Part shown: piece after piece, positions 1-5,721 of the stretch
How positions within the stretch are numbered: the first letter of the stretch is position 1
Layout: the number at the start of each line of letters is the position of its first letter
Source: DATIHQ01 sp035480535
GTDB taxonomy: Bacteria; Chlamydiota; Chlamydiia; Chlamydiales; SM23-39
Direction of reading: 5' to 3'
Length of the DNA stretch: 5,781 nt
Assembly (NCBI GenBank): GCA_035480535.1
Contig: DATIHQ010000051.1
Location: forward strand, 1 to 5,781
Notes under the pieces: generated by a model
What the model was told of the DNA's origin: nothing
The model's database searches: none
What the model saw: only the letters and a program-made list of their open reading frames with translations
Position numbers and translations under genes: made by a program

Positions 1-103
1 GCATATGCTGTTCTAGCCAGCGGTAAGCCCCCTCAAACTCTTTAGATTCAACAGCGATCGCGCTCTTTAGCTCTTCCGGAGACAAAGGGGGATATTTCAG
101 CAT
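1..103 (-). CDS. N-terminal fragment of an unidentified protein, cut by window edge
   Basis: Reading leftwards from an ATG at 103-101, the minus strand stays open for 34 codons to the window edge. The product begins MLKYPPLSPEELKSA and continues with a helical, acidic stretch ending ...EGAYRWLEQHM. The composition looks like real protein: mixed charged and hydrophobic residues and no low complexity. I do not recognise the family. A G-rich stretch, AAAGGGGG, lies just before the ATG and could serve as a ribosome-binding site. The frame is also open upstream to a TAG at 154-152, with a possible TTG start at 130-128, so the start is not certain. The gene follows the metal ATPase on the same strand after 144 bases containing a large inverted repeat, so it may be a separate transcription unit. 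In C. trachomatis the gene I recall next to CT727 is rodA, which this is not. Confidence 0.5.
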   Translation of the reverse strand, partial: MLKYPPLSPEELKSAIAVESKEFEGAYRWLEQHM

Positions 104-115
104 ATCCCCCTTTGT
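82..115. repeat. Perfect 14-bp hairpin over the start codon of the left-edge gene
   Basis: ACAAAGGGGGATAT at 82-95 is exactly complementary to ATATCCCCCTTTGT at 102-115, with the six-base loop TTCAGC at 96-101. Read on the minus strand, the first arm contains the G-rich putative ribosome-binding site and the AT of the ATG, and the loop begins with its G. In mRNA this would bury the initiation region. Neither side has an immediate T-run: the nearest, at 131-136, is 15 bases away on the plus side. It is therefore not a standard intrinsic terminator. It may be a translational control hairpin or simply a short palindromic repeat. The function is inference. Confidence 0.7.
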
Positions 116-159
116 ACGCCAGACTAACAATTTTTTGAAAGTATCGAGCTGCTATTTAT

Positions 160-237
160 TCGTTACCGTTTGCGTTACCGTTCCCGTTACCGAAAAACAA
201 AATAGAGAATCGGGAACGGTAACGCAAACGGTAACGA
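160..237. repeat. 27-bp perfect inverted repeat built from 12-nt periodic CGTTACCG units
   Basis: Bases 160-186 and 211-237 are perfect reverse complements (27 bp) around a 24-base A-rich loop at 187-210. Within the left arm, CGTTACCG recurs every 12 bases at 161-168, 173-180 and 185-192, the last copy running into the loop. In the right arm its complement CGGTAACG occurs at 217-224 and 229-236. The structure begins 10 bases after the ATPase stop codon, so an RNA hairpin would form at the 3' end of the operon transcript and could stabilise that end or stop transcription. Neither flank carries a proper T-run (AATAAATAG on the minus side, TTAGAAG on the plus side), so it is not a textbook terminator. 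Protein-binding operators or a dispersed palindromic repeat are alternatives. Confidence 0.85.
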
Positions 238-247
238 TTAGAAGATT

Positions 248-2203
248 CTATCTTCGCAGAAGCCTGAGGCTATTTAATCCTACCAGCACTGTGCCCCCTT
301 CATGAAGAATTACGGCGACCCAAAGCGGTACAAGGCCGAGGAGCGCTGGCGTTGTCGCAAAAAGAATGACTGCCAGCGCTAGGGTGAGGTTCTGTTTCAC
401 AATATGCATCGTTTGATGCGATTTGGTGAAGAGCCAACTGAGATGATGCAGATCGTCGTTGAGGAGGACGACGTCGGAGGCGTCGACGGCGGTGGCACTG
501 CCAATGCGGCCCATGGAGATGCCGACGGTGGCGCGGGCGAGAGCGGGGGCGTCATTGATTCCATCGCCCACCATGGCGAGGCCTCCTTGTTCTGAGAAGG
601 CGGCGACTTTGTTGAGTTTATCTTCGGGGCGAAGATTGGCGTAGACTTCTTCTAGGCCGAGATGCCTGCCCACTGTTTGCGCATTTTGGATGTTGTCACC
701 GGTGAGCATGATGGGGTGCAGGCGATTGAGCTGTTTTAGCTTTTCCATGAGCTCGGGGGTCTCTTTCCTGATCTGGTCGATGAAACGGAAGAGAAAGACC
801 TCATCGCCAATGGCGAGGACGGCGAGGACGACGCCTTCTTCGGCGCGGCCCCAGTTTTCGATTTGCAGGGCGAGGTGGGGGGGGAGTTTTTTTGCGATGT
901 GCTCGGGGAGGCCGATGGAGGCTTGGAGGTTGTTTACGGTTCCTTCGAGGCCAAAGCCTGGGATGGTTTTAAAGTCGGCGATGGGAGCGGGTTTGAGTTT
1001 TTTTTGCTGCGCGAGGTTGCAGATGGCGGTGGCGATGGGGTGGACAACTTGTCTTTCTAGACCAAAGGCGATGGAGAGGGCTTCGTTGGGAGTGAGGCGG
1101 CTGCCATTGAGCGGTTCGATGGAGGTGCACTCGAGAGCGCCGGTGGTGAGAGTGCCGGTTTTATCGAAGGCAATGATGGAACAGCTGGCGAGGGCGTCGA
1201 GAGTGATGCCTCCTTTGAGGAGAATTCCTTTGCGAGCGCAGGCGCTAATGGCGCTGAGATAGGCGGTGGGCGTGGCGATGATGAGGGCGCAAGGGGAGGC
1301 GGCAATGAGAAAGGCGAGGGCGCGGTAGACGGAACCTTCGTGGCCAAAATAGGTCATGGAAAAAACGAGGGGGAGAAGGAGCGCAAAAAGAAAGGTGAGA
1401 GAGATAATTGTTGTGGCGTAGTGTTTGCCAAATTGGTCGAGCCATCTTTGCAGGCGGGGCTTGGCCTCGGCGGCTTGCGTAATGAGTTGGATCATGCGAG
1501 AGAGGGTGGAATCGGAACTGGTGCGGTTCACTTCGACGATGAGGGCCGATTCGAGGTTGCGCGCGCCGGCCGGGATAGCGTCGCCTGCTTTTTTGGGTAC
1601 GGGGATGCTCTCGCCTGTGAGGTGGACTAAGTTGACGGAGGAAGTGCCTTCAATTACTTTGCCATCGAGAGGGACGATTTCTCCATTTTTCACGAGGACT
1701 TTGGTTCCAATGGCAATTTCTTTGACCGATTTTTCAAATAGGATCTCGTCGCTTCCAATGACATGGGCAAATTTCGGAGCCAGAGTGTGGAGGTTGTGAA
1801 GAGCGCTTTTAGCCTTATTGGAAACTGACTCCTCCATTCCATGGGAGAGCTCAAATAAGACGAGAAGAAGGGCGCCTTCCAGGCCGCTATCGATGGAGAC
1901 GGCGACAAAGGCGGCGACAGTCATGAGGACGTCGATGTTGATCTCGAGATTTTTTAGGTCGTTGAAAGAGGCGATCAGCGCAGGGACGCCGGAGAGGAAG
2001 TAGACGAGAGAGAGAAAAAGATAAGAGAGGGAAGGGTTTACAAAAGAAAAACTGAATGATAGGGCGAGAAAAAATGCGGCGGAGCTAGCGCTTTTGAGGG
2101 AAAGATTTTTTCCCCAGCTGCGCGAAGTGGAGGTGAGGAAGGGGCTGATGCTCTCTTCCCTGCCCGACGCAAAAAATTCATCGAATAAATAGGGACTTTT
2201 CAT
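248..2203 (-). CDS. P1B-type heavy-metal-transporting ATPase, P1B-4-like (SPC/HEGG), chlamydial CT727/'zntA' type
   Basis: This is an inner-membrane pump that uses ATP to move a transition metal ion, most likely out of the cytoplasm. The 651 residues contain all P-type ATPase signatures: TGES at 196-199 (actuator domain), DKTGT at 347-351 with phosphorylated Asp347, the P1B His-Pro at 388-389, an ATP-site glycine motif around 416-421 (GFGLEG), TGDN at 501-504 and GDGINDAP at 546-553. Hydrophobic segments lie near 40-78, 90-125, 262-285, 292-312 and 600-643. The membrane metal motif is SPC (303-305), not CPC, and HEGGT occurs at 634-638. This pair typifies P1B-4 pumps (Co/Fe export, such as CoaT, PfeT and FrvA). 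No N-terminal HMA domain, CxxC or His-rich stretch is present. Chlamydial homologues are usually called zntA, a name the motifs do not support. The ATG overlaps the stop of the upstream VIT-like gene (ATGA) and has no clear Shine-Dalgarno, so translational coupling is likely. The length is close to the roughly 659 residues I recall for CT727. Confidence 0.96.
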   Translation of the reverse strand: MKSPYLFDEFFASGREESISPFLTSTSRSWGKNLSLKSASSAAFFLALSFSFSFVNPSLSYLFLSLVYFLSGVPALIASFNDLKNLEINIDVLMTVAAFVAVSIDSGLEGALLLVLFELSHGMEESVSNKAKSALHNLHTLAPKFAHVIGSDEILFEKSVKEIAIGTKVLVKNGEIVPLDGKVIEGTSSVNLVHLTGESIPVPKKAGDAIPAGARNLESALIVEVNRTSSDSTLSRMIQLITQAAEAKPRLQRWLDQFGKHYATTIISLTFLFALLLPLVFSMTYFGHEGSVYRALAFLIAASPCALIIATPTAYLSAISACARKGILLKGGITLDALASCSIIAFDKTGTLTTGALECTSIEPLNGSRLTPNEALSIAFGLERQVVHPIATAICNLAQQKKLKPAPIADFKTIPGFGLEGTVNNLQASIGLPEHIAKKLPPHLALQIENWGRAEEGVVLAVLAIGDEVFLFRFIDQIRKETPELMEKLKQLNRLHPIMLTGDNIQNAQTVGRHLGLEEVYANLRPEDKLNKVAAFSEQGGLAMVGDGINDAPALARATVGISMGRIGSATAVDASDVVLLNDDLHHLSWLFTKSHQTMHIVKQNLTLALAVILFATTPALLGLVPLWVAVILHEGGTVLVGLNSLRLLRR

Positions 2204-2967
2204 TGTATAAAGATCAATTGCCCTGCAAAATAGGCGACTCCAGCAGCGAGAGCGGCGACTGCGAGATTCCAGACGATGGCGGGCAAGGGGCGGTTTTTCT
2301 GAAGCTGCGCTGAAGTTCCGGCTGAAAGGGCGATGATGAGAGCGGCGGTAGAGGTAGCTCTAATCGCTTCGCCAAGGAAAGGGAGGGCAAAAAGGCCAAA
2401 GGACATGACGAGCGCGGCGCCTGCGACGCCAATGAAGGCGCCTGCGGCTTGCTTGAGAGGATGCTCATACGATTCCAACTTGAGGCCTAGCTCTTCTTCT
2501 AACATCACTTGCAGAAGGCGGTTGTCGTCGGCCATTAACACATCGACGGCTTCATCGAGCAATTTTCCTGAAAAGCCCTTCACTGCGTAGAGCGCTTTTA
2601 GCTCTTCTTTTTCTTGCGCGCGGTGATGCTCGATTTCCCAGCGCTCCTCTTCGATGAGGCGGTGGAGCCGCTCGAGCCGCGACCATCCTAAAATCGCGCT
2701 GCGCCCCACTTTCCAAACGAGAAGTCCGAGAGTGAAAACGATGAGGATTTCATGGACTTGGGGGATTTGGAGTTCGGTAAAAAGAGCCCAGAGAATCAAG
2801 AGAAGAAAGGCGGTTTCTTTGGCGGCATCTGCTGCGGCGCTATAGTGGCCCGGCAGCTCGGTTCCGTGGATCTCTTCTGAAGCCGCTTTTCCTTTCAGGC
2901 GCGCCTCAATCACATGTTCCAGCGCCTCTTTTCCTTTAAAATGGAGAGGCATTTCTTCCTGTTTCAT
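2200..2967 (-). CDS. VIT1/CCC1-like membrane protein (chlamydial CT728 type), putative Fe/Mn transporter
   Basis: This 255-residue membrane protein has five predicted hydrophobic helices, near 50-68, 71-90, 172-197, 203-221 and 230-253. Between helices 2 and 3 is a highly charged cytoplasmic domain at about 95-170. That layout is typical of VIT1/CCC1 vacuolar iron transporter relatives. The cytoplasmic domain matches the family pattern of Glu-rich helices followed by xELxxxYxxKG and a closing EEELGL: E107, E108, E111, E113, E119, E121 and E122, then LKALYAVKGF at 123-132 and EEELGL at 157-162. In the family such glutamates bind Fe2+ or Mn2+. The first two helices are divergent: I see no clear (N)DG motif in TM1 and no GExxS motif in TM2, so transport is less certain than family membership. 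A good ribosome-binding site, GGAGGA (2976-2971), lies in the last codons of the aminopeptidase gene. ATGA overlaps occur at both ends. The neighbouring metal ATPase supports a role in metal homeostasis. C. trachomatis CT728 is, from memory, the corresponding gene. Confidence 0.88.
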   Translation of the reverse strand: MKQEEMPLHFKGKEALEHVIEARLKGKAASEEIHGTELPGHYSAAADAAKETAFLLLILWALFTELQIPQVHEILIVFTLGLLVWKVGRSAILGWSRLERLHRLIEEERWEIEHHRAQEKEELKALYAVKGFSGKLLDEAVDVLMADDNRLLQVMLEEELGLKLESYEHPLKQAAGAFIGVAGAALVMSFGLFALPFLGEAIRATSTAALIIALSAGTSAQLQKNRPLPAIVWNLAVAALAAGVAYFAGQLIFIQ

Positions 2968-4253
2968 GATTCCTCCACGGGAAGGAGAGGCTCTTCTAGA
3001 GCTGCTTTCAGAAAATGGCAGAAGTCTTGTTGATCTTTTGCGGCGATCACTTCGCGGGTGGAGTGCATCGCCCAGCCGGCAATCCCGAGATCAACCGTGG
3101 GGATTCCCAAATTGGCCGACATGATGGGGCCCACCGTGCTGCCTGAGGGAATATCGGAGCGAGAGGCAAATTGCTGCAGGGGGATTTTTTCTTTGGCGGC
3201 TAAATGAACGAGAGGCGCCGCAGCGGGACCTGTGGTCGCATATTTCTGATTGGCATTGAACTTGAGGATCACCCCTTTGCCGAGGTAGGGGGAATTCTGG
3301 GGATCATATTTATCGGCGTAATTGGGATGGAAGCCATGCGCCAAATCTCCCGAGAGGCAAAGCGAGCGGCTCTTCAAGCGATAGTAATCTTCCCGGTCCA
3401 TTTTAAATTGGGAGCAGATTCTTTCTAAAACCTGATTGGCGAAAAGGGAATCGGCGCCCACGTAGCTCGTGGAGCCCACTTCTTCATTGTCCCAGAAGAT
3501 CGCCATTTGGATCCCATCGGAATGGGTTTTCGATTTGACCATTGCATAGAGGCTTGCATAGACAGAAGTGAGATTGTCGAGGCGGTACGAGGCGATCAGT
3601 TCATTTTCAAACCCCAAGAAGGTGGGTTTTTCGGTGGGAACTAAAAAGAGATCAAAGCCCAGCAGATGATCGAAAGGGTGATGTTTCTTCAGCCAGGTCT
3701 CAAAGTGCTTTTCCTTGGAATTGATGGAGAAAATTGCCTTGAGGTGATCTTGTTTATGGACCAGAATGCCCTTCTCATTGATGGAGCGGTCGAGATGGAT
3801 GGCGAGCTGCGGGATGATGAGCGGATAATCATCGAGATAGACAACTTTGGAGTGGCATTTTCCATTGATCTGCACGGTGATCCGGCCGGCGACAGCTAGA
3901 TCCCGATCGAACCAGGAGTGAAGAAGGGGACCTCCATACACTTCGGTTCCAAATTGTCCAATGCCATGCGAAGAGAGTTCAGGGTGGGGTTTAATTTTTA
4001 GAGCGGGGCTATCGGTATGGCTTGCGAGGACAGTGGCGAAATGGGGCACTTTTTTTGGAATGCGAAAGGCGGCGACCAAGACATCTTGCCGCATGACAAA
4101 GTAGCCCTTGCCCAGCTCCAATTTCCATCTCTCTTGTTCGGTCAATGGGGTGAAATCGGCCTCAGCCAGGCGATTGGCGATTTCCCGCGCGGTGTGATAC
4201 GCGGTGGGGGAGCGGTGGATAAAGCGGACAAAATCTTCTAGCAGCTGTGTCAT
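2964..4253 (-). CDS. apeB: M18 family aminopeptidase (aspartyl aminopeptidase-like)
   Basis: This cytoplasmic zinc exopeptidase removes N-terminal residues, typically Asp or Glu, from peptides. The 429 residues match the usual length of bacterial M18 enzymes. The expected active-site residues are all visible in order: His79 in SHTDSP (79-83 region, with Asp81), bridging Asp226 in RLDNLTS, general base Glu257 and zinc ligand Glu258 in DNEEVGS, Asp303 in SGDLAHG, and His397 in MHSTRE. Other family blocks present are TEVYGGPLLHSWFDRDL (103-119), HPNYADKYDPQ (309-319) and GSTVGPI (371-377). The enzyme should therefore be active. Its ATG lies inside the serS stop (ATGA). No strong Shine-Dalgarno precedes it, so its translation probably depends on serS. 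In an intracellular organism it would recycle peptides to amino acids. I recall no M18 gene at this place in C. trachomatis, so it appears to be an insertion in, or a loss from, the otherwise shared gene order. The symbol apeB follows bacterial usage for M18 and could equally be left generic. Confidence 0.96.
   Translation of the reverse strand: MTQLLEDFVRFIHRSPTAYHTAREIANRLAEADFTPLTEQERWKLELGKGYFVMRQDVLVAAFRIPKKVPHFATVLASHTDSPALKIKPHPELSSHGIGQFGTEVYGGPLLHSWFDRDLAVAGRITVQINGKCHSKVVYLDDYPLIIPQLAIHLDRSINEKGILVHKQDHLKAIFSINSKEKHFETWLKKHHPFDHLLGFDLFLVPTEKPTFLGFENELIASYRLDNLTSVYASLYAMVKSKTHSDGIQMAIFWDNEEVGSTSYVGADSLFANQVLERICSQFKMDREDYYRLKSRSLCLSGDLAHGFHPNYADKYDPQNSPYLGKGVILKFNANQKYATTGPAAAPLVHLAAKEKIPLQQFASRSDIPSGSTVGPIMSANLGIPTVDLGIAGWAMHSTREVIAAKDQQDFCHFLKAALEEPLLPVEES
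2971..2976 (-). promoter_or_regulatory. Ribosome-binding site of the VIT-like gene, inside the aminopeptidase coding end
   Basis: GGAGGA on the minus strand lies three bases before the ATG at 2967-2965. It is formed by the codons for the Val-Glu-Glu near the aminopeptidase C-terminus. The VIT-like gene can thus be initiated independently, whereas the aminopeptidase and ATPase starts lack a clear site and probably rely on coupling. Confidence 0.65.
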
Positions 4254-5530
4254 ATGGGTTTAATTTTCACGATCTCTTCTTCTAAATACTTGTGCAAGGC
4301 TTTTGGCACAAGGACAGAGCCATCTTCCTGCTGGTTATTTTCCAAAAGAGCCACCATCAATCGGGAGGTAGCCACCCCGGAGCCATTTAGCGTGTGGACA
4401 AATTGGGGCTTTTCATTCTTATTGCGATAGCGTATTTGGCCGCGGCGCGCCTGGAAGTCGGTGCAGTTGGAGACAGAGGAGACCTCGTAATAGCGATTTT
4501 GCCCAGGCAACCACACCTCGATATCGATCGTCTTCGCCGCGGCAAAGGACATATCGCCCGTCGTCAAGAGCATATTGCGATAGTGCATTTCGAGTCCCTG
4601 CAGCACCTCTTCGGCGCTAGCCAGCATCTCTTCATAGACCTGCGCGCTATCTTCCGGTTTAGAATAGCAGTAAAGTTCCACTTTATTGAACTGGTGGGTG
4701 CGAATCAATCCCCGTTCCTGAGAGCCCGCGGCGCCCGCCTCTCTTCGAAAGCAGGGGCTATAGGCCGTATATTTCAGCGGCAGCTGCTCTGCCTCCAAGA
4801 TTTCATCGCAATACAATCCCGTCAGCGCAGCCTCAGAGGTGGGAATCAGGTACAAATCGTAATCTTCATCGTGAACCCTAAACTGCTGTCCCTTGAATTT
4901 CGGCAGCTGGCCCGTAGCAAACATCACTTCCGGCCGCACCAGAAGCGGAGGCATCACCTGGATAAACCCATTTTTTCGATGGATATCCAACATGTAATTC
5001 AACAGGGCCCATTCCAATCGCGCGCCCATGTTCATGTACAAAGGCCAGCCCGACCCAGAGATCTTCGCTGCCCGAGCAAAATCAAACATATGGAGCCGCT
5101 CATTCAACTCCACATGATTTTTAAACGGGAAATCAAACACCCTCCTCTCGCCCCAACTCTTCACACACACATTGTCTTTCGGGCTTGGAGACACAGGGAT
5201 ATCATCCATCGGCAGATTCGGCAACACCGCCAGCGCAGAGTGGAGTTCTTGCTCGACTTTCGCGACCTCATGATCTTGCATTGCGATCTGTTCACTCAAT
5301 GCCGCCAAATCGCGCATATAGGGGGACATATCCTCGCCCTTCTGCTTCTTCATCCCGATTTCTTTGGAGGAGTGATTCCGTTTCGACTTCAGTTCCTCCA
5401 CTTCGGTCTTCATCGCTCTGATTTTCTCATCCAGCGCCAGAATGGGGGATAAATTTGTCTCGGGGACTTTAGTTCTTAATTTGGTTTCAACAGTTTGGGG
5501 GGCTTTTCGGATTTCCTTAATGTCGAGCAT
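4250..5530 (-). CDS. serS: Seryl-tRNA synthetase
   Basis: This class II aminoacyl-tRNA synthetase charges tRNA-Ser (and tRNA-Sec where present) with serine in the cytoplasm. The 426 residues are full length; the C. trachomatis enzyme is about 428 from memory. An N-terminal domain starting MLDIKEIRK is followed by the long charged coiled-coil arm (about 28-105) that grips the tRNA. The catalytic core shows motif 1 (GFIQVMPPLLVRP, 188-200), the TSE serine loop (231-233), motif 2 (SPCFRREAGAAG through THQFNKVE, 258-285) and motif 3 (NGSGVATSRLMVALLENNQ, 382-400, Arg390). The start at 5530 is chosen because it gives the canonical N-terminus and has AGAGGA four bases upstream. An in-frame ATG at 5704 would add 58 residues encoded by the G/C-rich repeat region and is rejected. 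It is the first gene of a four-gene operon, and its TGA overlaps the aminopeptidase ATG. Confidence 0.98.
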   Translation of the reverse strand: MLDIKEIRKAPQTVETKLRTKVPETNLSPILALDEKIRAMKTEVEELKSKRNHSSKEIGMKKQKGEDMSPYMRDLAALSEQIAMQDHEVAKVEQELHSALAVLPNLPMDDIPVSPSPKDNVCVKSWGERRVFDFPFKNHVELNERLHMFDFARAAKISGSGWPLYMNMGARLEWALLNYMLDIHRKNGFIQVMPPLLVRPEVMFATGQLPKFKGQQFRVHDEDYDLYLIPTSEAALTGLYCDEILEAEQLPLKYTAYSPCFRREAGAAGSQERGLIRTHQFNKVELYCYSKPEDSAQVYEEMLASAEEVLQGLEMHYRNMLLTTGDMSFAAAKTIDIEVWLPGQNRYYEVSSVSNCTDFQARRGQIRYRNKNEKPQFVHTLNGSGVATSRLMVALLENNQQEDGSVLVPKALHKYLEEEIVKIKPI

Positions 5531-5534
5531 AAAT

Positions 5535-5540
5535 TCCTCT
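5535..5540 (-). promoter_or_regulatory. serS: Ribosome-binding site of serS
   Basis: AGAGGA on the minus strand lies four bases before the ATG at 5530-5528. It is the strongest Shine-Dalgarno match ahead of serS and fixes the start there rather than at the upstream in-frame ATG at 5704. Confidence 0.75.
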
Positions 5541-5553
5541 ATGAAAAGAAAAG

Positions 5554-5580
5554 AATATAGGGAGGGAGACCAAAAGTAAA
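5554..5580 (-). promoter_or_regulatory. Candidate sigma-70-type promoter for the serS operon
   Basis: On the minus strand TATATT (5559-5554) resembles a -10 box and TTTACT (5580-5575) is a weak -35 box, with a 15-base spacer (16 if CTTTAC is used). Transcription would start near 5547, leaving a leader of about 17 bases with room for the ribosome-binding site at 5540-5535. Spacing is short and the -35 match is poor, so this is tentative. No comparable promoter is possible inside the overlapping junctions without lying within coding sequence. Confidence 0.35.
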
Positions 5581-5581
5581 G

Positions 5582-5609
5582 ATCTGAAATCTGAATTATG
5601 AAATCTGAA
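5582..5609. repeat. Four-unit 7-nt tandem repeat upstream of serS
   Basis: The plus strand reads ATCTGAA, ATCTGAA, TTATGAA, ATCTGAA in exact 7-base register. Three units are identical and the third differs at two bases. It lies just upstream of the candidate -35 box of serS. It could be a polymorphic microsatellite, a set of binding sites, or a chance A/T-rich tract. Confidence 0.7.
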
Positions 5610-5610
5610 A

Positions 5611-5715
5611 ACGCCCCACCCCAAACAATGATGCATTGTGCGGGGACCCCGGGGAGGGCTGCGCCCCCGCACCCCCAGTCGGGTGAGGCCCCCGCTGCCC
5701 CCAAGACCCCTTGGG
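5611..5715. repeat. G/C-rich palindromic intergenic block, possible dispersed repeat
   Basis: This stretch is far richer in G and C, with many C4-C5 runs on the plus strand, than the A/T-rich bases on either side. It contains several short inverted repeats: CAATG/CATTG (5626-5630 and 5634-5638, three-base loop), TGCGGGG/CCCCGCA (5639-5645 and 5665-5671), the palindrome CCCCGGGG (5647-5654) and CCCAAG/CTTGGG (5700-5715). It reads open in the serS frame, but the product is Gly/Pro/Ala-rich without protein character. It is best read as non-coding. Similar palindromic blocks are often present in many genomic copies, but that is not testable here. Confidence 0.5.
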
Positions 5716-5721
5716 ATTTTT
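5700..5721 (+). terminator. Possible plus-strand intrinsic terminator hairpin
   Basis: CCCAAG (5700-5705) pairs with CTTGGG (5710-5715) around the loop ACCC and is followed by ATTTTT (5716-5721). The T-run lies on the plus side only. This would stop rightward transcription, yet no rightward gene is visible. Its T-run overlaps the stop codon of the minus-strand fragment at the right edge. The stem is short (6 bp), so this is weak. Confidence 0.3.

Noticed and set aside
82..137. Intrinsic terminator formed by the 14-bp hairpin
   Set aside because: The T-run at 131-136 is 15 bases beyond the stem on the plus side and there is none on the minus side, so the geometry is wrong.
160..192. CRISPR-like direct repeats (CGTTACCG every 12 bases)
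   Set aside because: The units are 8 bases with 4-base gaps and are mirrored as an inverted repeat; there are no spacers of CRISPR length and no cas genes.
160..237. Terminal inverted repeats of an insertion sequence
   Set aside because: Only 24 bases lie between the arms, no transposase is present, and no flanking target duplication is visible.
690..1262. 190-codon open frame on the plus strand
   Set aside because: It is antisense to the conserved P and N domains of the metal ATPase; its composition (Ser/Arg/Met-rich) and the lack of a ribosome-binding site indicate a shadow.
4394..5452. 352-codon open frame on the plus strand
   Set aside because: It is fully antisense to serS, whose catalytic motifs are unmistakable. 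The product is Arg/His/Gln/Leu-rich without recognisable domains, as expected for a shadow frame.
5531..5704. 58-residue N-terminal extension of seryl-tRNA synthetase from the ATG at 5704
   Set aside because: The extension is encoded by the repeat-rich spacer, has no family counterpart, and the canonical start at 5530 has a good ribosome-binding site.
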